This document shows, one piece after another, positions 32,884 through 43,959 of a stretch of DNA of 64,000 nt. The notes beneath the pieces are model-generated. The model saw only the letters and a program-made list of their open reading frames with translations, was not told where the DNA came from and made no database searches. Both the position numbers and the translations under genes were made by a program. Numbering within the stretch: the stretch's first letter is position 1; each line of letters starts with the position of its first letter. Origin of the DNA: Siphonodentalium dalli (Eukaryota; Mollusca; Scaphopoda; Gadilida; Siphonodentaliidae); contig CP136065.1 of assembly GCA_032622095.1 (NCBI GenBank), forward strand, positions 55,113,949-55,177,948, given 5' to 3'.

Positions 32884-33812
32884 TCTATTATATATTGTGG
32901 AAGATCTGTTTGTGTGTTTGTGTGTGTGTTTGTGTGTGTAATCGATGAACTCGAAAACAGCCGACCCGATTTCGATGAAACTTGGTATGTGGGGGTATTT
33001 TCGGGCCAGGAGTAACATAGGCCTATTGATTTTCAGATCCGATGTCAACTTTTCACGTGCCGAGGTCAAATCTGTTTTTACGCTGTGTTACGAGACTTTC
33101 ATTTGAGTTCGGTGCTTACAAATCGATTCGAAACAGCGCGAATAATAAAATGCCAGTCATAATAATGACACTGTGAGAATCTTTCGTGTTTCCTCTTTCC
33201 AACGATATATAATGCGTATGTATCCGTTTTAGTTATCTGCCTCAATTACCAAGAAGAAGTGGTACTATCTTCCATCAGGATAAAAACAATGCGTAACTTC
33301 TATGACGTCGTTATCTAGAGGTCATAACGTTAGATCACGTTAACGCTTAACCGGCCGATGCATTTGACTGTTTCAGACGTCTTGGCGATATCTCGGGCAC
33401 CGATGGTAATTTATCTTTACGTTGAAACTTGATAATTAATGAGCGTGTGTATATGAGGCGCGTTTATATACTTGAGTGGAAATCAAATCGGGTTAAACTG
33501 GCGGATTTTTACGGACGAAATTTGATGCATAGTGTATCTCGGTATCCGCTGGGGCGATTTCCCGGTATCCGCTGGGCCGATTTCCACCATTTTTGGGGTG
33601 TTGGTGTTTGACCCCACCTGACCTTGACCTTCAAAATGGTCAATTCAAGGTCAAATCGCGTAAAACCGGATGGATTTCGACGGGTACTTTTGTCGGGTAC
33701 TTTTGTTCGGACACTTTGTTCTGGACGGGTCAAATCGTGACCCCACTTGACCTTGGCCTTCAAAATAGACAATTCAAGGTCAAAGCCCGGACGAAGTCGG
33801 GTCACCTTCTAT
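32884..33812 (+). mobile_element. Non-autonomous Helitron, family 2, third array member
   Basis: It starts TCTATTATATATTGTGGAAG directly after the CTAG of the previous element. Its body is almost identical to 31153-32098 and it ends with the hairpin plus TCACCTTCTAT (CTAG mutated to CTAT). Confidence 0.75.
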
Positions 33813-34726
33813 TATACATATATATTCGTTTATACCATAATTGGCTAATCTACAGTGTGTATAACACCTATTTTGTAAATTTCATCTTTATACCCTACTG
33901 TGTGTATAAAGATTCCTACTATTGGTATACATTTATACTGTTGTGTAAATATTTCAACGGCACTTTTGTGTTAAAAGTTTATACCCACAGTAGAACGACC
34001 CGTCATTTGACCTCTGGCGACCTCGCTGTCGAAATTTAGCTAAATTTTTCGTCACACCCGCTTCGCGAAGTAAATACACAATTTTTCCGACTCAAAACAC
34101 TCTGAAATGCGATAAGTGGTCTAAACACAGAGATATATACTATACAATTTATAGATAGATAGATAATTTTGTAATGGCTAAAATATGCAAAATTTGCAGA
34201 CATGAGCATAAGCATATATACAAAAGTGTAAACACAGAGTGTGACATTCATATAATATAAATATAAAAAGTATAGATATATAAATTCCATTTACTGGGTT
34301 TACTTGTCAAAAAATGACACATTAAAGTTATTTTAATGATGTTTTATGCTAGCTGCACCGACAAAGTACACGTTTTATATAGGTCGGCGGCAGCTGTTGA
34401 AAATGTAAACAAAACAAACGCACGTGTTCGTCTGCCTTTCCGTGTTTAAAGCGAACGACGGCTTACATTTTGACAACAACGTATAGATTGTTAATGGTAT
34501 CTGCAATGTGGGAAATCTGAATGTGTGTTCACATCAGCTGACTGATGTCCTAGAAAGTGGCGGATCACCGAATTTCCTAGAAATATGTATTACTACGGGT
34601 GACCACATTCATGATAACTCAACATATTTGAGTCACTCGGTGCACGTACATGTTAATAGTCACCAACAGAGTAGCAATACATTTACGAAGCGACCGAAGA
34701 ATAATAATTATATGGTATAAACAAAA
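33813..34726. other. Intron, nothing recognised
   Basis: AT-rich, no coding or repeat signature that I can support. Confidence 0.35.
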
Positions 34727-34863
34727 TACACCCATAGTAGCCGAGAATAACAATTTTTCACCACTCGTGGAATTGTGGTTTTAACCACTCGCCAAAGGCT
34801 CGTGGTTAAAACCACAATACCACTCGTGGTGAAATTGTTTTATTCTCGGCTACTATGGGTGTA
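34727..34863. mobile_element. Fold-back element, ~137 bp near-perfect palindrome
   Basis: TACACCCATAGTAGCCGAGA is mirrored by TCTCGGCTACTATGGGTGTA. The inner ACCACTCGTGG and TGGTTTTAACCAC blocks also pair. It would extrude a long hairpin. Confidence 0.85.
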
Positions 34864-36390
34864 TCATGTTCTATATTTATACACTGCCCAGGGCACACCT
34901 ACACCGACACATGCCCGTATATACGGTGTGCTTTATGTATACATGTAAGTGTACTCAATCCAGGACACTCCGACACCGACAGTATATATACCCGTTCGTA
35001 CTCTGCCCATGGCACACCGACACCGACACCGTCACATTCTGTATAGTGGAGTAGATTAAGTAAACATTTCAAGGCAATTGTTCAAATTGTGACTAAAGCA
35101 TGAAACTTTGCACATATGTACATATTCACACACTTATTGATATTAGATATGGAGCCACGCTGAAATTTAACTTTAACCCCTCTTCTAAGGGGTTTTCCAA
35201 ATTTAAAGAGCGTTTCGTGATTAAATAAGTTATTCAATATCGCAATTAATCCTACCATGAAATATGCGAATTAAAATTAGTCATATAAGTAGGTATGACT
35301 CTGAGAGATATGATGCCACATTTTTAGGGTAAAACTGGAACTCCCCGTCCAAGACGGCCGTCAAAATGGCTGCTGAAAGAGGAAATTTGACGTTTTTTCA
35401 CTAATATCTTCTAGATCAGGTTCTGCTGTATGGAACTGGTTTGGAGATATGACTTTATTTTGTATCGATCGTGTTAACTGATCATTAGAGCAATGAAATA
35501 TGCCATTCGTGTTATTCCAGTCCCTTCAGATCCCTCAATAATTCGACTATACAGAACTCGGTATGAAATTTCAACGAAAATCACCGTTAGGATTCTAGTC
35601 ATATTTTAACAAGATACTGACAGAACTGTGCAAATTAAGTGAGGCATACAATTAATTACGAATATTTGAACTCAATCAACAAAAATTGTCACTTTGTCTG
35701 AAAATGACAATGACATTGCCAGAATTATTGGATATTTTTATCACAAACTTGACATCAAAATTGGCAAAAATTAACTTTTCGAGTCTGGACCATTTATTCA
35801 AGTAAATGGGACTATCTTTGGTATCAAAGATGTTTATTGTTTTTGGTCTGTCTTAAATGCGTCACACTAATGTGTTTTAAGACAACATTACTCAAGATGG
35901 CTTCCAAAATGGCAACCATATTTGGTAATTTTGTTTTACATATATCCCGAGTAGTATTCTCTGTTCCCAAGAGTTAGCAAATTGTAACTCACTTAGTTAG
36001 TAACCATATATTACTTAATCCACTGACTACTACGTGTTTCATTCTCGTTGTCCCTGTACCTTCTGGGGGCTAGGTCTTCATGTAAGAATACACGAAATCA
36101 CTAACCATTACTTATATTTACACTCTATTGAGTGAACTGGCAGATTGAAAGAGCACTCAGCGCCCATTTCCAACGTTTTTTCGTAGTTTGTTGCAAGTTG
36201 CGTCTACACAATGTGGAAGCAGGTTTGGTCTTGGGTGGCTTTTTGCACGTTTTTGGAAATCGTGAATAACTGTACGCACGCAGCCATACGATAATGACCA
36301 AGTCAGCATAACTAGGTGAATTGTAATTTATTAGTTGGTGTAATAGGGTGAGACTGAGATCGATCTGTTTCCCCAAGATCTTCTACTCAC
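34864..36390. other. Intron, no supported gene
   Basis: It has an ACACCGACAC-rich stretch at 34900-35035, including two copies of ACACCTACACCGACAC/ACACTCCGACACCGAC. Around 36200-36310 lies a fragment with the TTTTTGCACG motif of the 42372-42853 MITE family. Confidence 0.35.
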
Positions 36391-36562
36391 AAATTTTCAA
36401 CCAGGAAGGTCATAACGCCAAGGTCTGGTAAAGCTGCTGGATAACCCCCGTATGATGCACAGAATTCCACACCAATCTGGAAATCACTGGAAACATTGTT
36501 CACCCAGAAGCACGTCTGTAGCGGCTTGTGGTACACGGCGTTGGGGGCTGAGCATATCATTC
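36391..36562 (-). CDS. CTLD-1 first-half exon, locus 1
   Basis: Minus-strand 172-bp exon, acceptor tctctccag|GAATGATATG (polypyrimidine), donor AATTT|gtgagt, phase 1 in and 2 out. It encodes MICSAPNAVYHKPLQTCFWV, FQIGVEFCASYGGYPAALPD and FLVEN. The three cysteines and GGYPA strand match a CTLD N-terminal half. It joins 29812-30059 across a 6.3-kb intron packed with Helitrons. It is the most 5' exon found for locus 1; a signal-peptide exon in phase 1 must lie further right but was not identified. Confidence 0.8.
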
Positions 36563-36623
36563 CTGGAGAGAAACATGCGTATAATATGTGGTAACTTGTG
36601 TGTAATATGCAGCGAGTTGTTTA

Positions 36624-37215
36624 TCTATTATATATTTTGGAACTTCTGTGTGTGTGTGTATGTGTGTATGTGTTATAGACTCGAAAACTGCTCGACCGAT
36701 CCGACTCAAATTTGGCATGTAGGCCTACTTTGAACCCGGGAACAATATGTGTGGGTCCATTTTCACGTGCGACCGTGTCCTTGACCTTGACCTCGCTCAT
36801 ATACGCTCATATAGGTATGTTTCTAGACCTCGACCGATCCGACTCAAATTTGGTATGCAGACCTACTTTGATCCAGGGAACAATATGGGCAATTTCACGT
36901 GCGACTGTGTCCTTGGCCTTGACCTCGCTCGTACACGCTCATATAGGCATGTTTCTGGACCGATCGAACAATATTTTGTTTCTTTCTCCTAATAATTTTC
37001 AACGTTGCTCGCTCAGTATTTTTCAAGGTTGTCACTTTGAATTAGTAGATCAATCTCTCATTGTCAATAGTTTTCTCAATAGTTTTTTCTTTCTCCTAAT
37101 ACTTTTCAATGTTGTTTTTTCTTTCTCCTAACACTTCTCAACGTTGTTCGCTCAGACGGAGGCGATCACAAAGAAATCCCTAAATAAGCCGGACGAAGTC
37201 GGACACATCAGCTAG
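36624..37215 (+). mobile_element. Non-autonomous Helitron, family 3, next to CTLD-1
   Basis: 5' TCTATTATATATTTTGGAAC after an A, TG microsatellite, two tandem ~110-bp units (CGACCGATCCGACTCAAATTT…), 3' hairpin CCGGACGAAGTCGG, then ACACATCAG and CTAG|T. It lies 61 bp upstream of the CTLD-1 first-half acceptor. Confidence 0.75.
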
Positions 37216-37914
37216 TAACATATATTTCTCATCCGCACCTCACTCTCGTATAACATTGAGAACGACAATAATTTGTTAGAGGAAACTTGAACTTTAGTAA
37301 AAAAATAATTAATGTTAACACATCAAATATGGGATACCATTTAAATCATTTTAATACAAATTTATTGATTGTTCATTCTTGTAGTTATATGAACCAAGCT
37401 GTCCATCGCCAGTACTGACTAATAGAGTTATGCGGATTTTACAATGGGAATCGGTTAACATTTGAAAATCACAATTCTGATGGACTCAACTGTAATGTGT
37501 GTCATTGGAAAGGATATGCCGTTGTGGTTACAATGCCTAATTGCGGCATATTTTGTAGTCAGTGTCGAATACCCAAAGGAAATACGGATATGTCCATCGA
37601 GCGGTATTTGTTTAAAATAAGAAAAGTGAGCCCTGCGTGTCCCACCAGGATGTGTTTACATCCGCTTCCATAATTATTTTAATCACTGATGTGATTGTTG
37701 ATTGATATCAAAACTGCGACAGTATTGGAATATTATATGACCGCAGACAATTAATAATACATGGCATTTCAGTTCACTTCTATGAGTCAATTATTGCCTT
37801 GGGTTGTGGTGTGTGTCTTCTGTGATATTACCGTGATTTAGCTGCTATTATATACTAATAGTTACATGTATTGTATATGTACTTGCTCCTATTGCATTTG
37901 TCAAATGTATGTAA
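37216..37914. other. Nothing recognised
   Basis: AT-rich sequence without supported genes. Confidence 0.35.
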
Positions 37915-38250
37915 TCTGGTTGGTTCCCTAAAACCAAAACGGTTCCTCGAAGAACCGAAATGGTTCAATGATGAACCAATCTGGATCCACAAAGACTGGA
38001 AATGGTTCCACGAAGAACCCACTCGAAGAACTAAAATAGACACACGAAGAACCAAACTAAGGAACCAAACTGGTTATCCAAAGAACCAAAGTTGTTCTAC
38101 GAAGAACCGAACCAAAGAATCAAATGGTTCCACGAAGAACAAACCTCAGTTGTTACATGAAGACCCAACCAAAAATGGTTTCGCGAATAACTAACCTGGT
38201 TCAACATAGGAGACATCCCGAGGAACCAGTTTTGGTTCTTCGAAGAACCA
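37915..38250. repeat. GGTTC...GAAGAACC palindromic tandem repeat
   Basis: About a dozen degenerate 20-30 bp units built of GGTTCNNCGAAGAACC. Each unit is itself palindromic, so the array could pair with itself in many registers. Confidence 0.7.
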
Positions 38251-38469
38251 AATGAATTAAGAGTGTACGTAGTTAGTTCTGTGTAATATTGAAGTGAATT
38301 GTGTGCTCAACGGACAAGGTGTGAGTATACAAACATAAACATATGATAAACCCGTTGTCCAAGATTCTAAAAATCTTTGCATGATAACGGAATATCGCAT
38401 AACTTACTGATAAATGAATTCTGGCATCCAAGATGCTTTGTAGCAACAACAGTTGCGAATCCAACAGTA

Positions 38470-38814
38470 TTAGATTAGGAATAAGTTACAACTAATTTGT
38501 TTTACATATTTTAATATTGGAATCAGAATTTCAAAAAACGGAACACGATAAAAATATCTCCACAGCGTTGAAGTTTTGATTAATATCATGATTACAATCT
38601 TTGTAGTCGGGACAACCTTGCCGTGCCCATAACATATCTCTACATACTCTCGCTTCATGCATGTCATGACCAAACATTTGAAGTTCAACCCATCCCCATG
38701 TGACCGATTGTCAAGCTTGATCTGAGTTGAGGGACATCTCAATGTACCATTGCTGATTGCTATCGGATTGAATGCATTGGACCATTCATTCGATTGATGC
38801 ATTGTTTCGTACAT
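38470..38814 (-). CDS. Unrecognised Cys-containing frame, possible exon
   Basis: A 114-codon minus-strand frame whose first ~75 residues look protein-like: NGTLRCPSTQIKLDNRSHGD, FKCLVMTC and YVEICYGHGK. It has an N-glycosylation sequon and four cysteines. A possible acceptor (cgatag) lies just before the first ATG codon. It lies between the two CTLD loci, in the region where 5' exons of locus 1 would be expected. I do not recognise the family and phases do not clearly join it to CTLD-1. It could be an N-terminal domain exon or a separate gene fragment. Confidence 0.3.
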   Translation of the reverse strand: MYETMHQSNEWSNAFNPIAISNGTLRCPSTQIKLDNRSHGDGLNFKCLVMTCMKREYVEICYGHGKVVPTTKIVIMILIKTSTLWRYFYRVPFFEILIPILKYVKQISCNLFLI

Positions 38815-39167
38815 AGACTATCGCGTTTCAAAGTCCTCGATTACTGCAGGGTAGGTTGAGGTTTAAATGGGTGTGTTTACATTGGTGTAGATCTGTGTAC
38901 AGACATATGTGAAGCATTATGTCACGGATTACTGTGGGGTAGGTGGATGTATTAAAACTGAAAGATCCCTAACGCTTCTCATTATAATTGCCAAAACCAT
39001 ACTTAGCATGTATGATCGGGTTATTTTATCGTTCATTTGATACATAATATGGTAATTTATTTATCCACAACATGATATTTTATAGGCGAATATCGTGAAT
39101 AGGAACCATACAATAGCCACATTAGATATTATATATTTAATATTGAGAAGAATTTCTGCCTATTTAT

Positions 39168-39290
39168 GTCCATGCCCGCTTATATTACAGCTTTCATTAA
39201 TCCTTATTGACCAGTAGTAAATGTGCATGCATGAGCTTTTATTATTGGTTGATAAGGACTAATGAAAACTGTAATATACGCGGGCATGGA
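39168..39290. mobile_element. Fold-back element
   Basis: The arm TGTCCATGCCCGCTTATATT… and its complement …GTAATATACGCGGGCATGGA surround about 32 bases. Confidence 0.7.
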
Positions 39291-39439
39291 AACTTGATTG
39301 CTTAGCTTCACATAATTTCATATTATTTGTGCATTTTAATGAATTTATGCCAATGCTTGAAACAAGGACCCAAAAAGCGTGCATTCTATATGGTTATGAA
39401 CTTAGGGGTATTCTTCTGGGTCTTCCAGCTTGGAGTGAG

Positions 39440-39632
39440 GTTTTCAATTTTCTCTGTGGGATTTTTGTTTTGCATCTCCAATCGAAGTTTATCTTGTCCG
39501 CTTATAAATATTATAGTTTTCATTAGTGTCATTATCAACCAATCGTAAACGCATCCATCCAAATAATCACGGCAGGATAAACTTCGATTGGAAATGCAAA
39601 ACAAAAATGCCGCAGAGAAAATTGAAAAATAA
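39440..39632. mobile_element. Fold-back element
   Basis: TTTTCAATTTTCTCTGTGGG…CCAATCGAAGTTTATC is mirrored by GATAAACTTCGATTGG…GCAGAGAAAATTGAAAA. The arms are about 55-60 bp. Confidence 0.75.
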
Positions 39633-39930
39633 AGCTTCTGATATTCAGCACGGAGAATCAACAATCCACTTGTTCTAGATATTGCATGATGCGCGTACAA
39701 ATGAGCATCAGTGCAACGGTGGGGAATTGTTCTTTAAGTCTGAATACACGTATTAAAAAACAAGTTTAATTTTAGGCTTTAAACCTCCATGGGACTTTAA
39801 CCAAATTTTCTGCACAAATGTAAGTGGTTAAAGAAAACCAGGCAAAGTCAATATCATTAATCTAATTTTGTCGTAAACTTGTTACTCACTGAGTCGAAAT
39901 TTCATGTCTTACAATGTATTATTATTAACT

Positions 39931-40104
39931 AACCTGTTGCGACAACGAATTCTGCTGACATTATCCATAACAACATTTTTGATTGGCGCCTTCTGTCGCA
40001 AAAACCACGTCCGGAGCTGCATACGATTTCCAGTCATCTGAGTTATAATATCATCATCACTGCACATGTGTACGTAGCCGATTGGTATCGTATGACACTG
40101 GCGT
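39931..40104 (-). CDS. Unrecognised possible exon
   Basis: Minus-strand frame following gccag|TGTCATACG and ending at donor CGCAACAG|gttagt. It contains CHTIPIGYVHMCSDDD and LRTWFLRQKAPIKNVVMDNV, ending IRCRNR. Three cysteines and splice-like edges make it exon-like, phase 0 in and phase 2 out. No family is recognised. It may belong with the frame at 38470-38814. Confidence 0.3.
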
Positions 40105-40429
40105 TTTAACCTCAACAAAAGAGCAGCAACACAACAAATTTACACTTGAATGGACACGATAAATAATTCTAAGATTGCCATAGAATGTAATAGAGCCTAG
40201 GTTTGATGATCGAATTTCAAGGGATTTCATGCCACCCATATGTACCGATTGGCGATATGACACCACCGTGTAGCAGTTACCGGCATTCAGTACACGAGCT
40301 TATCGTCCTAAAAATCGAACCATGGATCCGATGGCTCACACTGTTCTATCAAGTGGGGTCTTCGATGCAAACCACACAGTACGTGGCTTAAAGCGACTCA
40401 TTATACATAGTTTGGCCTCGAATTAGTGT

Positions 40430-40980
40430 GCGTTCATACAGTTGCGTGTTTGACTGGTATTTTTTGCAGGAATTTCGTCATAGAAAAACCATATGGTGAA
40501 ATAATATGTACGGCACCATGCATATATATAAAATGCATCTTTACCAACCTAACGACAAGAGAAGTAAAATTGTGTGTTGCTTCACATGTAACGGTCCTAC
40601 TGACATTTGCCTTCAACAAGCTGAATGAGTTATTCTTGCGATATAATTGCATTGTAGCAAATTTCGGTATCAACGCTATAGGTGAAACAACAGAGTTTTT
40701 ACTGATCACGTAGGTAGCTGTGGTGCAAATGTGCCTTGCATTTAGTTGCTGGCTTTTCGACACAGAAAGCTATAACTTGATCGAAAACGAGCGCAAAAAT
40801 GCATATGTATACCACAGCTACATGTAGCTATGAGAGAAGTAAAAACTCTGTAGTTCTACCTGTAGCGATGCTACTACTACATGTATACGGAAATTTGCCT
40901 GTAAATAGTATGCAGTTATCTCGCAAGAATCAAGCATGGAGGTATTTGAAGGGCAAATGTTACATGTAGTAGCACAGATA
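40430..40980. mobile_element. Diverged GTTCATAC-type MITE sequences
   Basis: Blocks such as ACCATATGGTGAAATAATATG, AAAATGCATCTTTACCAA and TCTCGCAAGAATCAAGCATG match the interior of the MITEs at 349-762 and 2571-2984. Two partial copies appear to be present. Confidence 0.45.
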
Positions 40981-42371
40981 TATGATTTCCAGAAAGCCTT
41001 CGTTACTGTTCGACAACAATGTATATATGGGTCAGACTTTTAATACAAGGTATACATGGTAAGGTTTTCCGAACAATTAGAAGTACAAGATCGGGTTGGT
41101 ATTTGGACTATATATAGTTACATGGGCATTTGTCGTTTCGGCCAAATAATGATGCTACTGTCCTGTACAACGGCACATTGGTAGCCGCCCCGCACCAACA
41201 CAATCCACAATCCCCGACACACCATTTACAGCGCATGCAACAACTAAATATCTTTTTGTTGTTGCCTATACGCTGCAAAACGTTATATTTACCGCAGATA
41301 AAAGTCGATAACCGGACCACATTGGATAATTTACATTGGATCGAGATCTGATTGTGGTATTATAAATTCGGCTTCGATTGCATAGAATAAACAAATCCGA
41401 TAACCAGGAATAGTACGCAAATAAGACGTCTTCTAGCTAAAATTCCTGTTATTACTAGCGTGAAAATGACAATATATTGACAGCCTTTATGCAGCGTTGA
41501 TGTTCGATCGATTTATGTTGGTATCAATCACAATATGGATATACATTTTTAACTTCAAATCTCATTGACAATTTAAATCATGTTCATTATCTTATAGGTT
41601 AATAACGACATTTTCAAATGTCATTAACATAAATATGTGCCTTTGAAAAAACGAGTCGGAGCCAGTGCATTTTAACAATTTTGCCATGATCTTCCTATGC
41701 AAATGAGTCGAAGCCAATCATTTTTCGATATATAAGAGTCGGAGCCTTTGAAAAAACGAGTCGGAGCCCGTGTGCATTTAAAACATGCATGATTGAATAA
41801 AAGCGGCAAACGATATTGATGATATCGATACGTGATTCGACAGTCTGGTGATGGCATATTACAATTATCGTAAGTATCATGATTTATTCCGCCTCTATTC
41901 ATCTCAAAACTGATGGCAAAGTTGGAAATTACGAAATCCATGCAAGGCCAAATATCGATGATCGCCTTATCATAGGGACACAGCGAGACCCCTACCTATC
42001 TCAATCACCGTTGCAATGGTAGGTTATATGGATATCCTTCTACTCATTCCGAAAAAAGGTAACAAAAGCATGACTATTTAATACTCACCATAGTAATTTT
42101 CTCTTGACAGGGTGGGTTTTCCTTGATCAAAATGGCCGAAAGTAAACAACAAATCAGTATATGGTCGGAGCCAAAATCACTCAAGATCACAAAAGTTAAC
42201 CCGCTGACCCGAGTGAATAATGGGCTCATGGTAACATCTCATTATTTGTCATGCACATGTACCAATGGTAGTTTCACGTTGTCAAAGCGGACGGGGAATC
42301 TTGAAGTTGTTCGTGGGGTCATAGACATATCTAACCCGGCTCTTTAATTAATTAAGCATTTGGTTATTGAG
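40981..42371. other. No supported gene; unrecognised frames
   Basis: A minus frame at about 41672-42000 (FAISFEMNRGGINHDTYDN, CNMPSPDC) is open for over 90 codons but lacks recognisable splice sites on both ends. ACGAGTCGGAGCC is repeated at 41650 and 41757. Confidence 0.3.
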
Positions 42372-42853
42372 GCTGAATTGGTCATTGTCACATTGTTTCG
42401 TGCAACAAGACACACATGATCTCTCAAACGTGAAAAACACACACAAACATGATCTCCCAAACTTGCAAAAAGATCCCCCGGATATCCTAAACGTGCAAAA
42501 AAAGAAACACCCAAGATCTCCAAATATGTTCAAAAAAAAAAAAAAATTCACCCAGGTTGTCCTGAACGTGAAAAAAGACACTAGGATCTCATAAATGTGC
42601 AAAAAGTCACCCAGCATCTTAAATGCTAAAAACAAAATTGATTTAAATTAGTCGAATGTTAATTATTATTACAATAATTAATTGTTTGTGTTTTTCGAGT
42701 GCAATTTAAACGGAATTTGAATGGATATTTCACGCGCGTTAAGTTGACTATCGCAGAAGAACGAGACTTTTAAATGCTGGGTGACTTTTGGCACGTTTGG
42801 GAGATATACAGTGTCTTTTTTGTACAATACCATGCGACAATGACAAGTTTAGC
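42372..42853. mobile_element. MITE with internal ~35-bp tandem repeat
   Basis: Ends GCTGAATTGGTCATTGTCAC and the complement GCTAAACTTGTCATTGTCGC. The interior holds about six degenerate units of GATCTCYAAACGTGCAAAAA. Same family as 21026-21338. Confidence 0.6.
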
Positions 42854-43132
42854 GTTATTCAAGTAACATTGAACGTGGCCTATTATCACGTTGATCACTA
42901 GATACTCATTGGTATGGAGTTACTATAGATTCATAATTCATTTGTATAGTGGTGTTCAGATCATACATTTCACATCAATTACTGTTTGTATAATCTGAAA
43001 CCCATGCATATTATCTGTGGAATTTTTAAGTTATCAAGAAAGACTCCCGACTCTCAATCTATAGTAACATAGTTCAAACAAAATGTTATACAGTTTCTTA
43101 TTTTACTATAGAATATCGACAATTTCAACAAA

Positions 43133-43400
43133 TCACAATAAACTGTATCTATCCCACCTGTAATATTTTTTTGATGGAAGTTTCAAAGTATTTTTAAAAT
43201 CCCGAATTACCAACATGTTTGGATCTTTGGCAATATATGGCTCGCTGTCTGAAACGAGATAACCCATAATATATGTGTCCACGACCGACGAAAGGGAGAA
43301 AGATGTATACAATAAACGCACATAAACGTCTTGTTGGCTAGAAGCTCCAAGTATCCAATGATGTAACACCGTTCGTATTGGCACCAACCAACCACCCGGC
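43133..43400 (-). other. Open minus-strand frame just 3' of the locus 2 stop
   Basis: About 89 codons open after tgcag|G, only 32 bases past the stop codon of the TM exon, so it most likely lies in the 3' UTR. It contains WILGASSQQDVYVRLLY and YIMGYLVSDSEPYIAKD. No domain is recognised. An alternative last exon is possible but unsupported. Confidence 0.2.
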
Positions 43401-43432
43401 CTGCATTCAAATTGTCATGTTCAATTTAGAAA

Positions 43433-43722
43433 TTACGTTTCCTGTCCGATATTCCAAATCAGTTTCAGATTGTTCTTGAACAAGGAAATGTCACCAAAGA
43501 ATGTAACAATGACTGCGGCTGCAATAACAGCCATTCCTGTAGCACCGCTGACGATGCCCAACGTTGTGTCCTCTCGAACGCTCTCGTGTGATCGTCGATA
43601 ACGTGACGTTTTCTTCCTTTCAACCAAAATTTTCTTTCTCAAATTATCCACATTCAGCGTTAGTTCTTCTTCTGTGACGTATGGCCTTCTGGTACATCGA
43701 CATGGTCTTAAACGCCGAGAGT
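43433..43722 (-). CDS. Terminal transmembrane-tail exon, locus 2
   Basis: Minus-strand 290-bp last exon: acceptor attcacag|ACTCTCGG in phase 1, stop TAA at 43433-43435. It encodes about 95 residues: RPCRCTRRPYVTEEEL, LRKKILVERKKTSRYRRSHE, DTTLGIVSGATGMAVIAAAV and IVTFFGD, then a short tail ending IGQET. A charged juxtamembrane region precedes one ~22-residue hydrophobic helix. The CRC/TEEEL/KKTS.YRR pattern resembles the C-termini of many predicted molluscan membrane proteins, from memory of that family, not a search. It joins in frame after 47128-47196 (Asp at the junction), making locus 2 a type I membrane protein. Confidence 0.8.
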
Positions 43723-43959
43723 CTGTGAATGCATAAACACACAGTCATAATGCAGCGACGCTAATATGCGTGAACCTCAGAAATTATAGGGAATATTGCG
43801 ATGATAACAGAAAGCCTTTGTTACCCGCTACAAAGGAAACACCAAGTAAAGGGCACAACCATTGATGAAACGTGAACGCCAACAAGCAACAGCATAAATG
43901 CACAATTGTTAGTTTCTATTACTTTCATTTTCAACAAGAGCGTCGCCCGTTTGGCTTAA

